Assembly (NCBI RefSeq): GCF_963924675.1
Contig: NC_089232.1
Span: forward strand, 36,599,312-36,663,311
Origin: Phocoena phocoena
Taxonomy: Eukaryota; Chordata; Mammalia; Artiodactyla; Phocoenidae
Direction: 5' to 3'
Length of the DNA: 64,000 nucleotides
Part shown: positions 59,433-64,000 of the stretch, piece by piece
Layout: each line of letters begins with the position of its first letter
Position numbering within the stretch: position 1 is the stretch's first letter
Notes under the pieces: generated by a model
Seen by the model: the letters and a program-made list of their open reading frames with translations, nothing else
Database searches by the model: none
Told to the model about the DNA's origin: nothing
Translations under genes and position numbers: made by a program

Positions 59433-59760
59433 GTTTTAACTGGTAAATTTTATGTTGTGTATATTTCACCACAAAAAATGGACAAGGGATCTGAACACCA
59501 AAGAACACCAAAGAACACCAAAGAAAAGATACAGATGGCTAGTAAGCATATGAAAAATTGCCTGACATCATATGTCTATAGGGAATTGCAAATTAAAACG
59601 AGGTGCCACTACACGTCCTTTAGAATGACGAAAATCCAAAATGCTGTCAAGACCAAATGCTGACAAGGATGTGGCTAATGGGAACTCTTATTCATTGTGC
59701 ACAGGAATGCAGAATAGTACAGCCACTTTGGAGACAGTCCTGTAGTTTCTGATAGAACTG
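59433..59760 (+). mobile_element. Old L1 fragments, sense
   Basis: 'taaattttatgttgtgtata' is an old L1 3' tail. From about 59,475 an ORF2 fragment follows ('gatacagatggctagtaagc'), with three copies of gaacaccaaa at about 59,493-59,523. Confidence 0.7.
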
Positions 59761-60329
59761 CTCTCAGAATACTGCAGGGCTAATACTATTAGCCCAGGGT
59801 TTTTTCCTTACCGCACTCCACTTTCCCATATGTCCTGTGTATGGTATCTCAGAAGATAACAGTGTTGTTAGTGGTCATCTAATCTGAACTCAGAGTGGGG
59901 TTTCTTTCTGTCTTTCCTTTTTTCCTTTTGGACTCAGGAAGTATTAACTACTAATCTGTTTTTCGATCTTGGGTATATAGGTTTAAAATTTTCTTGCTTA
60001 TTTTAAAAAAGTTATTTTCTTAATTGATTTCTGTTATAAAAATAAGGATTTGCTTTCCCACTTCATTCTAAGTTTATGGAGATTTTACTATAATTGTATA
60101 AAATGGGATGAGTATAAGTATATAGACATTCACACATCTCAGTGGTATTTGGTTTATTAAGCATACTTGTTACTTGTATTTAAGTTCAAGAGGCTAGTGA
60201 TTTCATATTAGAAAAATTTAGAACTTATTTGGTATATTCTGATATTCTGTTTTGTTAAATATTTTAATGCTTTGAATACTCATATTGCCACTCAGCATTG
60301 ATCACATTATTTATTTGTCTTTTTATTAG
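59761..60329. other. End of intron 3, nothing recognised
   Basis: AT-rich. Ends in the exon 4 acceptor. Confidence 0.6.
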
Positions 60330-60408
60330 AGAGAGAAGATTCATGAGAGATGCAAGAAAATTTGTCCTCCTAAAGATACCTTTGACAGGACTCTCTTACA
60401 TACTCATG
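60330..60408 (+). CDS. VPS54: VPS54 exon 4: codons 127-152 plus one base
   Basis: This 79-base exon encodes REKIHERCKKICPPKDTFDR followed by TLLHTH, continuing the VPS54 frame from exon 3 exactly (phase 0 in, phase 1 out). The acceptor is TTTTTATTAG at 60,329 and the donor is GTATGA at 60,409. AG dinucleotides recur at the acceptor (AGAGAGAAG), so small acceptor slippage is possible. The known family sequence supports the start chosen here. It lies 8.9 kb downstream of exon 3, beyond the large antisense L1. Confidence 0.93.
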
Positions 60409-62788
60409 GTATGAATATGTGCTCTTTGTAGCATAGCATAAATATTAATGAACAAAATCTTAATTTGGGGACCTTGTTGACTATCATATCTAATTTTTAT
60501 TTCTAGTGAAATTTCTATAGCCTGCAATCATAATCTTTTCTAAAAGCTTTAAAGAGAAAAATCACGGATCTGATGGTAGTGTTATCCTTCAGTTCAACAA
60601 ATAGTTATTTAATATTCAGGTGCTTTGTACTTGGCTTGTTGCCTAAAAATAAATGAATAAGAAATAATCCCTGTCCTCAAGAAGCTGATGGTCTCCTGAG
60701 CAAGGTTAAACAAACCAACACTGTATATCAGGCAGTAAGTTCAGCATGGTAATATTGTAAAGAGTTCCTAACTTAGCTTTATAAAAACTAGAGTTGATGA
60801 GAATTGTCTGTGTTTTAAACTAACTATCAAGAAATATTTATGTGCAAAAAGGCATTTCAGGAAAGGGGACAGTTTATGCAAAGCCGTAGAGTCAAGAGGG
60901 AAATTAGCATGTTCTGGGACCTGCAAGAGTTCAGTATGCTGGCTCCACTGGGAGCAAGAAATGAGGCTGAAGAAGTAGGTAGGAGTCAGATCATGAAGAA
61001 CCTTGTATATCATGCTAAGACATTTTTCTTTTCTAAAAGCAATATAGAGTTACAAAATATTTTAAACCAGACATCAGAGTTATGATTATATATTTCACTG
61101 TGAAAGAAGTTGTGGGTAGTAAATTTATAGATGATGATAAAACTGGAGGCAAGAATATAGTAGAAGCCTATTGCAGTAATACAAGTGAGAAATCATGTGT
61201 TCCTTATAGCAGTTATAATGAGGATAGGGAGGAAATTAGGTCTTTAAGAGATGCCTCAGAAATGGAGGCACAGGTTTTGGTGGTCAGTCATTTGTTGGTA
61301 ATGGAGCAAGATGATTCAAGGATGATTCCCACATTTCTTGCTTGGGCAGCTGGCTAGGTGAGAGAGGTAGTATTGGAGAAGGAAGTTTGGAGGAGATAGA
61401 GGCTGGTTTAATTGAAGTTTTGCATAGAAGGAGGAGTCTGGTATGCAACCCAGAGCTCAGGAAAGAGATCTAGGCTGGAGATACAAGTATGATAGACATT
61501 ATCATAGACAGTATGCTAGACGATAGCATGGTAGTTGAATACAAGGGCACAGGTGGGATCACCCAGGAGGATGTGAGTAGTAAGGAGAAGAGAACTGATG
61601 ATAGAACACTAGGAGGCTGTCGCATTTAAGAAGGAGTAGAAAATGTACCTGTGAAGGAGACTAAAAAGAAGTAGTCAGAGAGATAGGAGAGTCAACCAAG
61701 AGAGAGTTCCACCTTAGAGATGGAAGGTAATTAGAATTTCAAAGAAGTGCGAATAATTAGTCTACAGTGTCAGAATACTTCAGGGATAGATCAGGTTTGC
61801 ACTCTGAGAAATCTCTGTGGATTTGGCAATTTGGGAGATCTTAGGGAGAACATTTAGACTGGAGTAGTAGTTACAGAAATTTCAATACTATGTATTAAGG
61901 AGTGAGTACAAGAGTAGGAAGTGGAGACTGCCAATATGGATGTGACTTGAAGATTTGAAATGTTAAGGTATTGACTAGAGGGAACAGAATCCCTCTAGTT
62001 TGTTTCTACTAGCAGTTATGCTAGAAGAATGTTTTTGCATGGCCAGGATTAGATGAGGCAAGAGAGGTATCTGCATAATACTGAGAGTGAGTGCTTCCTT
62101 AAATTTTGCACCTGAGGTTCTCCCTTGCCTCAACCTACTCTAGGCCCTGAGTTTTATCTTTCTTCTTCATTTTAATCAAAGAGAACTGAGCATGTTTATA
62201 TGCAGAGAGAAAAGAGCTATTAAAATGTTAAAGATATGGAGAGGCAGGGTAATTGATGCGAGCTCAGAGAAGAGGCAGGAGAGGATGGAGTCTGAGTACA
62301 GAAAGCTTAGTTTTGGAAAGGAGGGTACCTTGTCTGAAATCTGATTGGTGAGACGAAGATAAAGGAGGTTCATTTGCAAGAAGTTTGTAAAGGATACAAA
62401 CTAAGATGTCTAAGAAGAAAACTACTACGGCATTAAAAAATTTTTTGATCATAGGAAATACTGGATGGGATGGTGGATCTTTTGAACAATAAAAATAGCA
62501 TTTCTATAAGATAGCACCAAGCTTTCTGTGTCCATTTAAAAAAGACTTGAATACATTTAGTTGTTTTATTGCTACTAAACAATTGATTAAAATTATTTGA
62601 AACATACTCACTGCTTTGCCTACTCCTAGGTATACAGAAGGTGTTTGATATTTGTTGAAGAAAGAAACTTAAATCGTTATTTAATTGTGACCTAGTATAG
62701 TATTGAATCTGTCAAAATATATTTTATGGAAATAAAATGAAAACAAGTTTTAAAAAATCATATTTTCCCTTTTCCTTTTTTAAAATAG
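60409..62788 (+). other. VPS54: VPS54 intron 4 (2.4 kb)
   Basis: Most of this intron is a long antisense L2 fragment (about 60,588-62,440). Confidence 0.9.
60588..62440 (-). mobile_element. Long L2 element, antisense
   Basis: Nearly 1.9 kb of antisense L2 in order, from the 3' end ('cagttcaacaaatagttatt') through 'gctcaggaaagagatctagg' and 'ctgggatcacccaggagg'-like text to 'ggagactgccaatatgga'. Longer than usual for L2 in a mammal. Frames on the + strand here (for example 61,082-61,357) are not genes. Confidence 0.75.
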
Positions 62789-62823
62789 ATAAATCCAGGA
62801 CAGATCTGGAGCAAGTACCTAAG
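62789..62823 (+). CDS. VPS54: VPS54 exon 5 (35-base small exon): codons 153-164
   Basis: With the last base of exon 4 this exon encodes DKSRTDLEQVPK. The acceptor is a long pyrimidine tract then AAAATAG at 62,788; the donor is AAG followed by GTAACA at 62,824. Phase 1 in and phase 0 out. The length of 35 is not a multiple of three, so simple skipping would shift the frame. The coding sequence in this window totals 492 bases (164 codons); the remaining roughly 810 codons lie to the right of the window. Confidence 0.92.
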
Positions 62824-63264
62824 GTAACAAAACCTAAAAAATGAGAATACAGCTTTTTAATATTTGATCTTTAATTTTGCCTTGTAAGAAGCTTTCACTG
62901 GGCTGTTTTCTGATGCTTTGACCACTTTGCCTCTTCTGGGACTTCCTTACTTTTCTTCTCTCTCTTTTGCATGATCAATCTCTTCTTTATCACCAAAACC
63001 TACAAATATGTTTAAATCTTTTCATTTTAAAATATAATTTTATTGGTCTTATTACCCCTCCAAATTATTAGGGATATTTTCTTTGTATGAAGAATTTTGT
63101 AGAGATGTGTGATAGATGAGTGTTTTTTGTTTTTCTTTTTTTTTTCTGGGGAAGGAGTCCATTGCATTCATCATATTCTCAAAGAGGTCTGTGATAATTG
63201 CTCTTTAGGGTGCGAAGAGACAGAAGGATGAAAGACAGAAACAAAAGGGAAAGGGCAGTCATTT

Positions 63265-63765
63265 TTAAAGTTCTTTGATTCCTACAAAATAAAATTCGAA
63301 CTCTGCAATTTAAGGCCCTTAATTATTCACTTCCATCATAGGCACACTCTTAACTTTTGCCTACTAATCTTTACACATTCTTTACTTCAGCCAGACTTTT
63401 TTGCTGGCTCCATGCTTTACTTGCAGTGTTCCTTTAGCCTGGAAGACTTTTCTCTTATCTCCCCATATCTAACCCTTTACAGTTTTTGCTTAAATGACAA
63501 CTTTACATGAATACATTTCCTCCAAATGAAGATCATTGGCCCCTTTGCCAAACTGCCATAGCATTTTATCTAGACCCCTGCCTTCCCTTTTAAGGCATTT
63601 GTCACTCTTTCCCTTATAAAATATTTATGTATATATTTTATCACATCCCTTGGGCTAAAGATCCTTGAGATTAGGACCTCTGGAATAATTTAGCTTTGTT
63701 TCCACCTTAGTGCCTAGCATAAGAGTAAAATCATAGATAGTCAACATTTATTGAATTAATCAATA
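63265..63765 (+). mobile_element. L2 3' half, sense
   Basis: 'cctttagcctggaagacttt', 'gatccttgagattaggacct', 'cctagcataagagtaaaatc', ending at 'caacatttattgaattaatc'. Confidence 0.8.
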
Positions 63766-63894
63766 CTTTCAGTTATACTAGAGGGACTAGAAAATATACT
63801 CATGTCCCTAGTTAGATTTCCCTATCACATTCATACTAATTTTTGGATATGGGTCATATGAATCAGTGAATATAATAAAATATAACATAGAAAT

Positions 63895-64000
63895 TAATTG
63901 ATTAAACCATGTTTCAGGCCTTATGCTATGTGCTGGAATAGAAAGATTAATAATCTATAAATCCAGTCTTATAGGAACATATGGTCTGGGGGAGATATAC
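63895..64000 (-). mobile_element. L2 3' part, antisense, cut by window edge
   Basis: 'caggccttatgctatgtgct' and 'tggtctgggggagatatac' match reverse L2. Confidence 0.6.

Larger units (their letters stand above)
51426..60329 (+). other. VPS54: VPS54 intron 3 (8.9 kb)
   Basis: This intron is almost entirely a single ancient antisense L1 with later insertions (51,794-59,425), flanked by fragments of older sense L1. Unannotated remnants lie at 51,426-51,682 and 59,761-60,329. Confidence 0.9.
62824..64000 (+). other. VPS54: VPS54 intron 5, partial
   Basis: The intron starts at the GTAACA donor and runs off the window. It contains a sense L2 fragment (63,265-63,765) and the start of an antisense L2 at the right edge. 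The next VPS54 exon is not in the window. Confidence 0.85.

Noticed and set aside
59490..59525. Three gaacaccaaa units as a CRISPR-like or minisatellite array
   Set aside because: Only three 10-base units without spacers, inside an L1 fragment; simple slippage.

Overview
This window is mammalian nuclear DNA, most likely from a cetacean. The best evidence is twelve copies of a tRNA-derived SINE of the CHR type, which I know from whales, dolphins, hippos and ruminants. Several have near-perfect target-site duplications (TSDs). The LINE-1 3' ends look cetartiodactyl, and I saw no BovB LINE, which argues against a ruminant. There are no bacterial, plasmid or CRISPR features.

The only gene I can support is the 5' part of VPS54 on the + strand. 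A CpG island at about 25,430-26,560 holds the promoter and a non-coding first exon ending at 26,258. Coding exons follow at 49,694-49,829 (start codon), 51,184-51,425, 60,330-60,408 and 62,789-62,823. Joined, they give 164 codons with no stop and consistent splice phases. The rest of the roughly 977-residue protein lies beyond the right edge. VPS54 is the subunit specific to the GARP tethering complex, which captures endosome-derived vesicles at the trans-Golgi network.

Positions 1 to about 25,400 are intergenic upstream DNA. They contain L1 fragments, a 5'-truncated L1 with a perfect 17-bp TSD, L2 and MIR fossils, MLT1/MaLR LTRs, hAT MITEs and five SINEs. Intron 1 (26,259-49,673) has the same kind of fill, including a sense L1 end with a 270-codon ORF2 remnant, an ERVL MLT2 LTR, and a three-layer nest (MER5A inside a hAT element inside an old L1). 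Intron 2 carries a Tigger transposon 261 bases after exon 2. Intron 3 is dominated by an ancient, essentially full-length L1 in antisense (51,794-59,425) that later absorbed four SINEs and a small L1 end. Intron 4 holds a long antisense L2.

I found no new molecular system. The observations most worth a check are the two upstream start codons predicted in the VPS54 leader, the 35-nt frame-shifting exon 5, the full-length antisense L1 with open frames on its outer strand, the inverted pair of L1 copies around the promoter, and a 155-165-bp repeat (16,355 and 18,303) that I cannot name confidently. Repeat family names come from memory of consensus sequences, not from a database search, and fragment edges are good to about 10-30 bases unless a TSD is given.
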